64,000 bases of DNA, from NCBI RefSeq assembly GCF_001625085.1, contig NZ_BDAW01000011.1:62001-126000 (forward strand), given 5' to 3'. Position numbers and translations under genes: made by a program. The notes below the pieces were generated by a model. The model did not search any database. It was not told the origin of the DNA and saw only the letters and a program-made list of their open reading frames with translations. This stretch comes from Nocardia acidivorans NBRC 108247. Its GTDB lineage: Bacteria; Actinomycetota; Actinomycetes; Mycobacteriales; Mycobacteriaceae. Shown here in pieces: positions 17,715 through 26,508 of the stretch; the stretch's first letter is position 1; every line of letters starts with the position of its first letter.

Positions 17715-18466
17715 CGGGACTCCTTTCGTACGCTCCAGCCGCCGTCGACGACCAGATTGGTGCCGGTGATGAACGAGGCGTCGTCCGAGGCCAGGAAGGC
17801 GACCGCGGCCGCGACCTCCTCGGGTGCACCGAGGCGATCCAAAGCCGTTGCGCGCGCGGACATCCGCAGACCCTCGGCGTCCACGTCATCCCAGACCGGG
17901 GTGAGGATGGGACCGGGCAGGATGGCATTGAAACGCACGCGCGCGGAGCCGTACTCCACCGCGAGCTGACGGACCAGCGCGGTCAATCCGCCCTTCGCCG
18001 CGGCGTAGACCGGATATCCGGGCAGCCCGAACTGGGCGTGCACGCTGGAGATGGCCACCACATTGCCGCGCCGGACGCGCAGATCGTCGATGAAGGCGCG
18101 CACCCCCAGGAACAGCGGGGTCAGATTGACCGCGAGCCCGTCGTTCCACTGCGCCGGGGTGAGTTCGTGCGCGGGTATGACGGCCTGCTGAGAAGCGTTG
18201 CTGCACAGGCAGTCCAGCGGCCCGTACGCGGTGGTGATGCGCTCGCGCAGCTCACGCCACGAGTCCTCCTGTGCGACATCGCACCACAGATACTCGGCCC
18301 GCCCGCCCGCCGCGCGGATCTTGGCCGCGACCTCCGCGCCGCGCGCGCTGTCGATATCGGCGATCACGACCGTCGCGCCCTCGTGCGCCAGGCGTCGCGC
18401 ACTGGCCGCACCGATTCCGGAGGCCGCACCGGTGACCACCGCGACCTTGTCCGTCAGACGACTCAT
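17711..18466 (-). CDS. SDR-family sugar dehydrogenase, probable D-galactose 1-dehydrogenase
   Basis: This 251-residue classical SDR has the cofactor loop TGAASGIG, the active-site serine in ISSVHAQFG followed by YAAAK, and the usual C-terminal TGTNLVVDGGWS. The ATG at 18466 follows AAGGGAGAG; the longer frame upstream is antisense noise. It lies between the kinase (17-base gap) and dgoD (four-base overlap). In context it should oxidise the C1 hydroxyl of galactose, or a closely related aldose, to the lactone that the SMP-30 lactonase hydrolyses. The substrate is inferred from the pathway, not from residues. Confidence 0.85.
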   Translation of the reverse strand: MSRLTDKVAVVTGAASGIGAASARRLAHEGATVVIADIDSARGAEVAAKIRAAGGRAEYLWCDVAQEDSWRELRERITTAYGPLDCLCSNASQQAVIPAHELTPAQWNDGLAVNLTPLFLGVRAFIDDLRVRRGNVVAISSVHAQFGLPGYPVYAAAKGGLTALVRQLAVEYGSARVRFNAILPGPILTPVWDDVDAEGLRMSARATALDRLGAPEEVAAAVAFLASDDASFITGTNLVVDGGWSVRKESR

Positions 18467-18483
18467 GGTCTCTCCCTTCGTGA

Positions 18484-19428
18484 TCAACGCTGAATATCCG
18501 CTCCGTCGAGCAGGCCCAGTTCGTGCCGGAACGGCAGGCCCGCCCAATCCCCGGGCACCGAGACGGCGAACGCGCCGCACAGTGCGGCCACCCGCAGGCT
18601 GTCGCGGACCGATCCGCCGTCGAGCAGCCCGGCGAGATAACCCGCCACGAAGGCATCCCCCGCACCGACCGGATCGACCGCGGTCACCGCGACCGGGGGC
18701 TGTGTGATCACCACGCCGTCGGCGTACGCCAGCGCGCCCTCGGCGCCGAGTTTGAGCACCACCTGTGAAGGGCCTTGCACCGCAATGGCTTCGGCCATGA
18801 GGTCCGGACTGTCCGGCGGCACGAGCAACGCCGCCTCCTCGACCCCGGCGAAGACGATATCGGCGTGGGTCACCAGTTTCGACAGCTCCGCGGCGGCCTC
18901 TGCTTCGGTCCACAGCGCACGCCGATAGTTGACGTCCAGCGAGATCGGGACACCGGCCCCGGCCGCGATCCCGACCGCCGCGTACACCGCCTCCCGCGCC
19001 GAAACACTCAGTGCCGGAGTGATTCCGGTGATGTGCAGCACCCCGGCCGCGGCGATCTGCGCGGCATCGATCTCGGTCGCCGACAGTCGCGAGCCCGCGA
19101 GCTCGCGCCGGTAGTAGGTGACGCGAATCCGATCCGCCGTGCGGCGTTCGCGCAGCATCAGCCCCGTCGGGTGCTCCGGATCGATCCGACTGTGCGAGAG
19201 GTCGACTCGTTCGGCGCGCAGCCGATCCCGGATCATGACACCGACGGCATCCTCGCCCAGACAGCCCACCCAGGCGCTCTCGTGCCCGAGGCGGCGCACC
19301 CCGATGGCCACGGTGGCCTCCGCGCCCGCGAAATCCAGGCGCAGGGCCGCCCCGGGGGCCAGCGGACCGGGATCGGTGGCCGCGACCACACCGAGCGCCT
19401 CACCGAGCGTTACCAGTCCGCCCCTCAT
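18484..19428 (-). CDS. PfkB-family kinase, probable 2-keto-3-deoxygalactonate kinase
   Basis: This 314-residue ribokinase-family protein has the phosphate-binding and catalytic motif DPVGAGDAF with the base at D258, and an N-terminal glycine-rich start GGLVTLGEA. It resembles KDG kinases in length and in the Y-Y-R segment (VTYYRRELAGS) that contacts keto-acid substrates. It probably phosphorylates 2-keto-3-deoxygalactonate at C6. The classical enterobacterial enzyme for this step, DgoK, belongs to another fold, so this is a non-orthologous replacement. The ATG at 19428 overlaps the aldolase stop (ATGA). Confidence 0.85.
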   Translation of the reverse strand: MRGGLVTLGEALGVVAATDPGPLAPGAALRLDFAGAEATVAIGVRRLGHESAWVGCLGEDAVGVMIRDRLRAERVDLSHSRIDPEHPTGLMLRERRTADRIRVTYYRRELAGSRLSATEIDAAQIAAAGVLHITGITPALSVSAREAVYAAVGIAAGAGVPISLDVNYRRALWTEAEAAAELSKLVTHADIVFAGVEEAALLVPPDSPDLMAEAIAVQGPSQVVLKLGAEGALAYADGVVITQPPVAVTAVDPVGAGDAFVAGYLAGLLDGGSVRDSLRVAALCGAFAVSVPGDWAGLPFRHELGLLDGADIQR

Positions 19429-20042
19429 GACAGCTGGTCCCGCACCAGTCGAGCGCGCTCCCGCAGCGCGTCGAGATCGCCTCCGGCACAGGCGTCCCCG
19501 AGCAGCGGCGCACCGATGCCCAGTGCCGCGGCCCCCGCGTCCAGGTACGCCCGCAGCTCGCCGAGTCCGACCCCGCCGGTCGGCACCAGCGGGATATCGG
19601 GCAGCGGTGCGCGGACGGCCCGGATGTATCCCGGTCCGCCGATCGCGGCCGGGAAGACCTTGACCATGGTGCTGCCCGCGGTCCAGGCGTGCCGAATCTC
19701 GGTGGGAGTCAGGGCTCCCGAGATCACCGGCACCCCGAGGCGGCGGCCCTCCTCGATCACCTCGACGCTGACGACGGGGGTGATCAGGTAGGCGGCACCG
19801 GCCTCCACCGCGCGCGCGGCATCGGCGGCGGTCAGCACCGTCCCGACGCCGAGGGGATGGCCGAACCCCGCGCAGTCGCGCAGGGCGTCCAGGGCACCGG
19901 TGGTGGTGAGGGTGAACTCCACCGCGGTGATACCGCATTCGTGCAGTACCGCGGTGACCTCGGCGAACCGCTTCGCAGTCGTGGCGCGCAGGATGGCGAT
20001 GACCGGAATATCCAGTGGCAGTAGGTTATCGGGCATCGGCAC
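19425..20042 (-). CDS. KDPG/KDPGal-type aldolase
   Basis: This 205-residue class I aldolase splits 2-keto-3-deoxy-6-phosphogalactonate to pyruvate and glyceraldehyde 3-phosphate. The Schiff-base lysine lies in MVKVFPA (K128) and the general acid in VEFTLTT (E42); GVGTVLTAADA is the phosphate loop. The start is the GTG at 20042 or the ATG at 20036; either overlaps the end of the lactonase gene, and the downstream kinase overlaps by ATGA. Family sequence alone does not tell the gluconate from the galactonate isomer; the DgoD in the operon argues for the galacto form. Confidence 0.9.
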   Translation of the reverse strand: MPMPDNLLPLDIPVIAILRATTAKRFAEVTAVLHECGITAVEFTLTTTGALDALRDCAGFGHPLGVGTVLTAADAARAVEAGAAYLITPVVSVEVIEEGRRLGVPVISGALTPTEIRHAWTAGSTMVKVFPAAIGGPGYIRAVRAPLPDIPLVPTGGVGLGELRAYLDAGAAALGIGAPLLGDACAGGDLDALRERARLVRDQLS

Positions 20043-20931
20043 GCACCGCCTCGGTATCGGCGAAGGGAGTCATCGCCAGGCCGGTGACGCCGGGTACACA
20101 GGCGAACAAGCGGCCCGCGCCCGGTTCGCGCGCGGCCCCGTCCACCGCGGCCGTGGTGATCACCAGGACGTCCAGGTCGGGTCCGGCGAAGGTACAGCTG
20201 GAGACCTGGGCGGGACCGACCTCGACCACCGCGCGGGGGCGTCCGTCCGGATCGAAGGCGCGCACCTGGCCCGCGCCCCAGACCGCGATCCAGACGGAGC
20301 CGTCGGCGGCCACGGTGAGGCCGTCGGGTTCACCGTCGGTGAAGTGCGCGAACGCTCGGCCGTGCGCGAATGTGCCGGTGGCCGAATCATATTCGAACGC
20401 GTCCACGCGCAGCGTCTTGCTGTCGGTGTAGTACAGCGTGCGGCCGTCCGGACTCCAGCCGAGCCCGTTGGAGATGGTCACGCCGGTGCGCAGCACGCGC
20501 ACACCGCCGTCGGGGTCCAGGCGATAGAGAGCGGCGCTACCCGCCACCCCGTCCTCGGACAGGGTGCCCACCAGCAGTCGCCCGCACGGGTCGACCTTCG
20601 CATCGTTCATCCGCCTGCGGATCCCGTCGTCCGGAATCGGCAGGGTCGTGATCGAGGTGCGTGTTCCATCCGACGCCAGGCGAAACACGGTGTCCCCCAT
20701 GGCCGCCAGCAGATCACCGGAGGCACAGGGCAGTACCGCGCCCACCGGCGGTTCGACGCCGATCACGCGATGTTCGACGAGGTCGACGGCGGCGCGATCG
20801 AGATTCGCGCGATGGATATGGCCGCGGGGGATGTCCACCCACAGCAGTTCCCGCGTACGCGGATCCCAGACCGGTCCCTCACAGAGGTCGCCGGGCGGGG
20901 GCGCGCACACGTGTGCTCGCACTGTGTCCAT
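20026..20931 (-). CDS. SMP-30/gluconolactonase-family sugar lactonase
   Basis: This 301-residue six-bladed beta-propeller hydrolyses sugar lactones with a divalent metal. The metal ligand glutamate sits in LCEGPVWD, and RRMNDAKVDPCGR, ISNGLGWSPDG and YYTDS are family signatures. The ATG at 20931 lies 17 bases after the permease stop. It sits between the transporter and the catabolic genes, where galactonolactone from the SDR would be its substrate. The propeller call is firm and the specificity comes from context. Confidence 0.9.
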   Translation of the reverse strand: MDTVRAHVCAPPPGDLCEGPVWDPRTRELLWVDIPRGHIHRANLDRAAVDLVEHRVIGVEPPVGAVLPCASGDLLAAMGDTVFRLASDGTRTSITTLPIPDDGIRRRMNDAKVDPCGRLLVGTLSEDGVAGSAALYRLDPDGGVRVLRTGVTISNGLGWSPDGRTLYYTDSKTLRVDAFEYDSATGTFAHGRAFAHFTDGEPDGLTVAADGSVWIAVWGAGQVRAFDPDGRPRAVVEVGPAQVSSCTFAGPDLDVLVITTAAVDGAAREPGAGRLFACVPGVTGLAMTPFADTEAVRADAR

Positions 20932-20948
20932 GTTGAGGCTCCCGGTGA

Positions 20949-22004
20949 CTAGGTGGGCAGTCCGACGGCGCGTTCGCCGCCGCGCCGCTGCTGGATGACC
21001 ACGGCCGCCACCAGGAGTGAGCCCTGCGCCACGTTCTGCCAGAACGTATTGACCCCCACCACATTCAGGCCGTTGTCCAGCGCGCCGAGCAGTACCACCG
21101 CCAGCAGCGTGCCGCCGACCGTGCCTTTACCGCCCTTGAGCGCGCAGCCGCCGAGCGCCGCGGCGGTGATCGCCTTGAGTTCGAGGCCCTCACTGCCGGA
21201 GACCGGTTGCCCGGAGCCGGTGCGCGCGGTCAGCAGAATGCCCGCGATGGCGGCGACCACACCCGCCAGCACATACACCGCGATCAGGTACTTGTTGATA
21301 TTGATGCCGGAAAGCCGTGCGGCCGTGTCATTTCCGCCGATCGCGTAGATATTGCGGCCGATATCGGTGTACTTCAGCAATACATGCACGGCCAGTGCGA
21401 CCAGGCCGAGAATGACCACCGGCACCGGCAATCCGATGATCTTGCCGCGCGCCAGGAAGATGAACAGGTCGTTGTCCAGGACGAAGCCCTGGGCCTTCCC
21501 GCCCGAGATCAGTTGTGCCAGACCCTTGAACGCGGCCAGCGTGGCCAGCGTCGCGATGACCGGGTTGACCCGGCCGTAGACGATGATCACCCCGTTCACC
21601 GCACCCAGCAGCACCCCGACCCCGATCGCGGCCAGAATGCCCAGCACGGCACTGCCCGACGCGGCGGTGAAGGTCATGGCGCTGACCACCGAGGCGACAC
21701 CGGCCTGCGAACCCACCGAGATATCCAGTGCGCCACAGATGATCACCACCGTCTGCACGATCGCGAGCAGGCCGAAAACCGTGACGGCGTCACCGATTCC
21801 GGCGATATTGCGCGGATCGAGATAGCCGTCGTTGAGCCAGGCGAAAATGGCGACGATCACCGCGAGCGCGCCGATCAGGCTGAGATTGCCGGTCCCGATC
21901 GCCCGCACCGCACCGCGCGGGGTGAGCCAATCCGGCCGATGGAACCCGGGCGGCCGCACGGAAACGGCTGACCCCACGGGTGTTTCGAGTCTTTGGTCGG
22001 TCAA
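20949..22004 (-). CDS. Sugar ABC transporter permease (RbsC/AraH type)
   Basis: This 351-residue integral membrane protein has 8-10 hydrophobic segments and the family motif GALDISVGS near the first third, with YAIGGNDTAARLSGI in the cytoplasmic loop that contacts the ATPase. It forms the import channel for an aldose together with the neighbouring ATPase and binding protein. The start is a TTG at 22004 with AAGGA about six bases upstream. The gap to the ATPase stop is nine bases. Confidence 0.9.
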   Translation of the reverse strand: MTDQRLETPVGSAVSVRPPGFHRPDWLTPRGAVRAIGTGNLSLIGALAVIVAIFAWLNDGYLDPRNIAGIGDAVTVFGLLAIVQTVVIICGALDISVGSQAGVASVVSAMTFTAASGSAVLGILAAIGVGVLLGAVNGVIIVYGRVNPVIATLATLAAFKGLAQLISGGKAQGFVLDNDLFIFLARGKIIGLPVPVVILGLVALAVHVLLKYTDIGRNIYAIGGNDTAARLSGININKYLIAVYVLAGVVAAIAGILLTARTGSGQPVSGSEGLELKAITAAALGGCALKGGKGTVGGTLLAVVLLGALDNGLNVVGVNTFWQNVAQGSLLVAAVVIQQRRGGERAVGLPT

Positions 22005-22013
22005 TTGCTTTCC

Positions 22014-23525
22014 TTACGCACTCTGCGATGTCAGATCCGCGGCCATGGCCAGCGCGAGGATCGACTCCTCGCCGGCCTCGGCGCGATCCAGTTCTCCGGT
22101 GATGCGGCCCTGCTGCATGACCACGATGCGATCGGCCAGGCCGAGTACCTCGGGCAGTTCCGAGGAGATGACCAGCACCGCCACCCCGGAGGCGGCCAAT
22201 TCCTCTATGACGTGGTAGATCTCGACCTTCGCGCCGACATCGACGCCGCGGGTCGGCTCATCCAGGATGAGCACCTTGGGTTTTCGGGCCAGCCAGCGCG
22301 CCAGCACCACCTTCTGCTGATTGCCGCCGGAGAGCTTGCGCACCTCCTGCTCGATGGAGGGCGTGCGCACGCGCAGCGCCTCCACGTACTCGAGCGCGAG
22401 CCGCCGTTCCGCACCGCGGCGGACGAATCGCCAGCGCCGCAGTCGATCCAGCATGGCCAGGGTGATGTTGTCGCGCACCCCGCGGTGCAGCAGCAGCGCC
22501 TGCGCCTTGCGCTCCTCCGGCGCGTAGCCGATACCGGCCCGCACCGCGTCACGCGGCTGACGCAGCCGCAGTCGCTTCCCGTCCACCCGCACCTCACCGG
22601 AGCGGATCGGCAGATCACCGGCGAGCGCGCCCGCCAGCTCCGAGCGGCCCGCGCCGACCAATCCGGCCAGCGCCACCACCTCCCCGGCGTGCACGCGCAG
22701 GCTCACCTCGCGGACATCGTCGGTGGTGACCGCGTCCACCTCGAGCATGACGGGCCCGAGCTCGGAGTGCTTGCGGGAGAACAGGGTCGACAGATCGCGC
22801 CCGACCATCATGCGCACGATCTCCTGATCGGTGGTGTCCGCGGTCTCGCGCACCCCCACCAGCGCGCCGTCCCGCAGTACCGCGACCCGGTCGGCCAGCC
22901 GGAAGATCTCCCGCATCCGATGCGATACGTAGATCACCACCAGCCCCTGCGCCCGCAATCGGCCGATCAGGGCGAACAGCGCCTCGGTCTCGTGATCGGA
23001 GAGTGAGGAGGTGGGTTCGTCGAAGGCGATGACCTTCGCCTCGGTGGTCAGCGCCCGCATGATCTCGACCAATTGCCGCTGTGCCGCGGTCAGTTTCGAG
23101 CCGAGGGTGTCCGGATCCAGATCCCGGTCGAAGCCGAGCCGGGCCAGATCCGAGCGCATCCGCTCGCGCAGGGCGGCGCGATCGAGCATGTGGCCAGCCC
23201 GCCGCGGCAGCGATCCGAGATAGACGTTCTCGGCCACCGAGACGTGCGGCACGATCTCCGGCTCCTGGGCGATGACCCGGATGCCCGCCGCGCGCGCATC
23301 GGCCGGAGTGGTCAATTCCAGTGGTACACCGTCGAGTTCGAGGTGGCCCGCATCGGGCAGGTGATCGCCGCCGAGGATTCTGATCAGCGTGGATTTCCCC
23401 GCGCCGTTCTCCCCCATCAGCGCGGTCACCGCGCCCGCCGGGAAGTCCAGGCTCACCTCGCGCACCGCCGGCACCCCGGCGAAACTCTTGGCGACCCCGG
23501 ACACTCGCAGTCCGGTCAGTTGCAC
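22014..23525 (-). CDS. Sugar ABC transporter ATP-binding protein (RbsA/AraG type)
   Basis: This 503-residue protein has two fused ABC domains. The first has a full Walker A, GENGAGKST, and Walker B, VIAFDEPTSS. The second has the degenerate nucleotide loop VGAGRSE usual in the second half of this family, the signature LSGGNQQK, and LILDEPTRGVD. The GTG at 23525 overlaps the binding-protein stop by ten bases, so the two are coupled; the frame to 23714 is antisense to the binding protein. It powers import of the aldose. Confidence 0.92.
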   Translation of the reverse strand: MQLTGLRVSGVAKSFAGVPAVREVSLDFPAGAVTALMGENGAGKSTLIRILGGDHLPDAGHLELDGVPLELTTPADARAAGIRVIAQEPEIVPHVSVAENVYLGSLPRRAGHMLDRAALRERMRSDLARLGFDRDLDPDTLGSKLTAAQRQLVEIMRALTTEAKVIAFDEPTSSLSDHETEALFALIGRLRAQGLVVIYVSHRMREIFRLADRVAVLRDGALVGVRETADTTDQEIVRMMVGRDLSTLFSRKHSELGPVMLEVDAVTTDDVREVSLRVHAGEVVALAGLVGAGRSELAGALAGDLPIRSGEVRVDGKRLRLRQPRDAVRAGIGYAPEERKAQALLLHRGVRDNITLAMLDRLRRWRFVRRGAERRLALEYVEALRVRTPSIEQEVRKLSGGNQQKVVLARWLARKPKVLILDEPTRGVDVGAKVEIYHVIEELAASGVAVLVISSELPEVLGLADRIVVMQQGRITGELDRAEAGEESILALAMAADLTSQSA

Positions 23526-24565
23526 GTGACCCCCGACTGCTGCCAGTTGGTGGAGTCCACCATGGTGGTCGATGCGAAAGCCTCCGCGGGCATGGGCTTT
23601 CCGTTCTTCAGGTAGTCGTACAGCGTCTGCACCGCCAGTGCGCCGACATCGCGACCGTTGATGAAGAGCGCGGCCTTGAATCCGGTGGGCTTGCCGCCGC
23701 GCCATTCCTTGCACGCCAGATACGCGCCGAGCCCGACGCCCAGCACATTGTCCGCGGCATAGCCCGCGTTCTGAATGGCCGCGACACCGCCGCTGACGTT
23801 CTCGTCATTGCAGCCCATGACAATCCAGTTCTTCACCGAGCGATTGCCCGAGACGGTCGCGGAGATCTTGTTCTGCGCATCCGACGGGGTGTTGTCGGTG
23901 CCGACCTCGATGACCTTCACATCGACCCCGGCGGTGTCCTTGAAGGCCTTCTGATTGGCCTTGACCCGGTCGGTGCAGACGGTCACGTCCTGTTTCCAGG
24001 CATCGACGATGGCGGTCTCCTCCGGCTTCCAGCCGAACTTCTTGAAGTCCTGCCCGGCGCGGGCGCCGACCTCGGTGCCCATCTGCGTACCGCTGAATCC
24101 GACTCGGGGAACGAGGTTCTCCTTGGCGCAGGAGGCGGGTTCGGGACCGTTCACGCAGACCTGATCGTCGGAGGTCAGCAGCGCGACCCCGCCGGTCTTG
24201 GCGAGCTGGACCAGCTGCGGGCCGACCGAGGGGTCCGGGACGACGGCGATGACACCGCTGGCCTTCTGGTTGACCGCGTTCCGCAATTCGGTGACGGCCT
24301 TGTTGGCGTCATTGCCGAGGTTCACCACGCGCAGGTCGATGCCGAGTTCCTTGGCCTTGGCCCTGGCGCCGTCGGCCTCATTGATGAAGTACTCCTGATC
24401 GCCCTGTTTCTGGGCGTAGACCAGGCTGATCGCACCCGTGGAATGCTGCGGGCCGCTCTCGGTGGAACCGGAATCCTTCCCGGAGGAGCAGGCGGTCGCG
24501 GCCAGAATCAGCGCACAACCGCAGACTGCGGCGCTGGTCCAGCGACGTCGGTGGGTCCAGGACAT
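23516..24565 (-). CDS. Sugar-binding lipoprotein, AraF-like
   Basis: This 349-residue periplasmic-binding-fold protein starts with a lipoprotein signal ending at the cysteine of AATACSSG. Segments such as GVIAVVPDPSVGPQL, LLTSDDQ and WIVMGCNDENVSGGV line up with the L-arabinose/D-galactose-binding protein AraF. AraF-type proteins bind L-arabinose, D-galactose and D-fucose, which fits a galactose-oxidising operon. The ATG at 24565 has TAGGAG five bases upstream. It is the first and probably the most highly expressed gene of the operon. Confidence 0.88.
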   Translation of the reverse strand: MSWTHRRRWTSAAVCGCALILAATACSSGKDSGSTESGPQHSTGAISLVYAQKQGDQEYFINEADGARAKAKELGIDLRVVNLGNDANKAVTELRNAVNQKASGVIAVVPDPSVGPQLVQLAKTGGVALLTSDDQVCVNGPEPASCAKENLVPRVGFSGTQMGTEVGARAGQDFKKFGWKPEETAIVDAWKQDVTVCTDRVKANQKAFKDTAGVDVKVIEVGTDNTPSDAQNKISATVSGNRSVKNWIVMGCNDENVSGGVAAIQNAGYAADNVLGVGLGAYLACKEWRGGKPTGFKAALFINGRDVGALAVQTLYDYLKNGKPMPAEAFASTTMVDSTNWQQSGVTCN

Positions 24566-24622
24566 GAACACTCCTAGGTGTGATCTGCGACAAGAACGGG
24601 TCATCGAGTGACGCGGGTTACA

Positions 24623-24652
24623 TTAGTATTTCGTCTAACTGTTGTAAATACT
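24623..24652. promoter_or_regulatory. AT-rich inverted repeats, probable ROK operator
   Basis: Between the divergent starts at 24565 and 24699 lies an unusually AT-rich stretch. It holds AGTATTT at 24625-24631 and its complement AAATACT at 24646-24652, 14 bases apart, and a nested TTAG/CTAA pair (24623-24626 and 24635-24638). The position and composition fit an operator for the ROK protein controlling both directions. Binding is inferred. Confidence 0.5.
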
Positions 24653-24698
24653 GTTGGCAGAACCCGACCCGGTATCTTGACGAACAACAGCGGAGGGA

Positions 24699-25943
24699 GT
24701 GGACCGAACCGTGTACCAGCTGAACGCGCGGGATATCAGGCGGCGGAACAGGTTCGGCGTACTACAGGCGGTATACGCCGCGGACGGTCACACCAGCCGC
24801 CAGGACGTCACCCGCGCCACCGGGCTCTCCTTCGCGACGGTCGGCAATATGATCGCCGACCTCCTGGATGTGGGGGTGCTCGCCGAACTCGGCCACGACT
24901 CCCCCGGCGTCGGCCGTCCCCGCGCCCGGCTGGCGATCAACCCGGACCGCGGTGTGCTGATCGGGGTCGACGTCGCCGAAACCAGTATCCATGTCGATGT
25001 TTTCGACCTCGCCATGTCGGTGCTGCGCTCGAGCGAGATCCCGATCGATCCGCGCGCCACCACGCCCGGCGATATCGTCGAGCTGATCGTGCGCGGTATC
25101 GGCGAGGTGATCGCGGCCGACGCGGACAAGGTGCTCGGCATCGGTCTGAGCGTTCCGGGTCTGGTCGAGCCCGAACGCGGTATCTCGGTGTTCTCCCCGT
25201 ACTGGCACTGGCATGACGTCCCGTTCGAGGAGCTGCTCGAGGAGCGCCTGCCCTATCCGCTCTATCTCGACAATCCGCTCAAAGCCAGTACGGCGGCGCA
25301 GCTGTGGTTCGGCGCGGGCCGCACCGTGGACAATCTGATCGTGGTCACGCTGCGGGCCGGGGTGGGCATCGGGGTGGTCGTCGACGGCATGCTCTACCGC
25401 GGTGTCACCAATAGCGCGGGCGAGTGGGGGCATACCAATCTCATCCTCGATGGACGCGAATGCCGTTGCGGGCGTAGCGGTTGCGTCGAGGCGTATGTCG
25501 GCGCACCCGGAATCGCGCGCACCCTGCGCGAACTCGCGCCGTCGAGCCCGCTGCTGGACGCCGACGACGCCCGCACCATCGCCGCCCTCGGCGCCGCCGC
25601 CCAGCGCGGGGACGAGACCGCGCTCGCGGTCATCGAGGAGACCGGCGGCTACCTCGGCGTCGCCGTGGCCAACCTGGTGAACCTCTTCAACCCGCGCACC
25701 ATGGTCTTCGGCGATCTGGTCGCGAACCACCTCGGCGCACCGTTGCTCGAGGTCACCCGCCGGATCGCCGAACGTCATGCCATGACCGGCCCGTTCGAGG
25801 CTGTGACACTGCAACTTTCGAGGCTGCCGCACAATCCGGCGAGCCTGGGCGCGGCCACCTTCGCCCTCGAGGGCTTCCTCGCCGACCGCGAAACCTTCGG
25901 CTCGATCGCGGCTCGGCGCGCCCTGCGCACCTCGGCGACCTGA
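24699..25943 (+). CDS. ROK-family transcriptional repressor
   Basis: This 414-residue regulator has an N-terminal winged helix (SRQDVTRATGLSFATVGNMIADL) and a ROK sugar-kinase-like domain with EWGHTNL and the zinc motif CRCGRSGCVEAY. It probably represses the divergent galactose operon and responds to the sugar or an intermediate. GGAGGG at 24692-24697 is too close to the GTG at 24699 and somewhat far from the GTG at 24711, so the exact start is uncertain by four codons. Confidence 0.88.
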   Translation: MDRTVYQLNARDIRRRNRFGVLQAVYAADGHTSRQDVTRATGLSFATVGNMIADLLDVGVLAELGHDSPGVGRPRARLAINPDRGVLIGVDVAETSIHVDVFDLAMSVLRSSEIPIDPRATTPGDIVELIVRGIGEVIAADADKVLGIGLSVPGLVEPERGISVFSPYWHWHDVPFEELLEERLPYPLYLDNPLKASTAAQLWFGAGRTVDNLIVVTLRAGVGIGVVVDGMLYRGVTNSAGEWGHTNLILDGRECRCGRSGCVEAYVGAPGIARTLRELAPSSPLLDADDARTIAALGAAAQRGDETALAVIEETGGYLGVAVANLVNLFNPRTMVFGDLVANHLGAPLLEVTRRIAERHAMTGPFEAVTLQLSRLPHNPASLGAATFALEGFLADRETFGSIAARRALRTSAT

Positions 25944-25981
25944 GCCCGCGCCCGGCGGCCGTCAGCACACCGGGAGGGAAA

Positions 25982-26227
25982 TCACCGAGCGCCGTGGCTG
26001 TCGGATTCGATCGCCTCGGCCTCCGGCGCGGCCTCGGGAGCGGGGGCGGCGGCAGTGCGCATGCGCAACCACATCGCCGAGGCCGCGAGTACCGCGATCA
26101 CCCCCAGCACGGCGAACACACTGCCCGCGCCCACGTATTTCTGGACGCAGGTCGCCACTCCCAACAGAAGTAGCAATATTCCAATTACGAACAGCGACTG
26201 GACAATTGCCAGCTGATTTCGCGTCAC
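25982..26227 (-). CDS. Small two-helix membrane protein
   Basis: This 81-residue protein has two hydrophobic segments (QSLFVIGILLLLLGVATCV and VFAVLGVIAVLAASAMWL) and an Ala/Glu/Pro-rich tail. The GTG at 26227 has GAGG a few bases upstream; the longer frame is unlikely. No family is recognised. It is convergent with the ROK gene and lies alone. Confidence 0.65.
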   Translation of the reverse strand: MTRNQLAIVQSLFVIGILLLLLGVATCVQKYVGAGSVFAVLGVIAVLAASAMWLRMRTAAAPAPEAAPEAEAIESDSHGAR

Positions 26228-26508
26228 CTGGATTCCTCGAACTCTCCGGCCGAGCGGCCGCCTGCGATCGTCGCATGGACGCGAGGCATCCGGAAGGGGA
26301 ATGCCGGGTGGCAATTCGGATCCTTGGGGGCGAGGGTGTCGAAGATGATTCGGTTGCGGTACCGGATTGTCGGGAGATTTCGTACATTACGCCTCCAAAT
26401 TGACTCTTTATAGAATTATCTTCAGAGGTCTCGCGCTCTTGATGAACTATCTTCACACTCTCCTTGAGCGGTCGTCCGACCGCAGGTGCTGACATTCAGG
26501 AGTGGCGA
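26228..26508. other. Intergenic region upstream of ald, AT-rich
   Basis: These 281 bases lie between two divergent starts. The right half (about 26380-26460) is clearly more AT-rich than its surroundings, with runs such as TTGACTCTTTATAGAATTATC, and probably holds the ald promoter and regulator sites. AGGAG before 26509 is the ald ribosome site. I see no gene in it. Confidence 0.4.
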
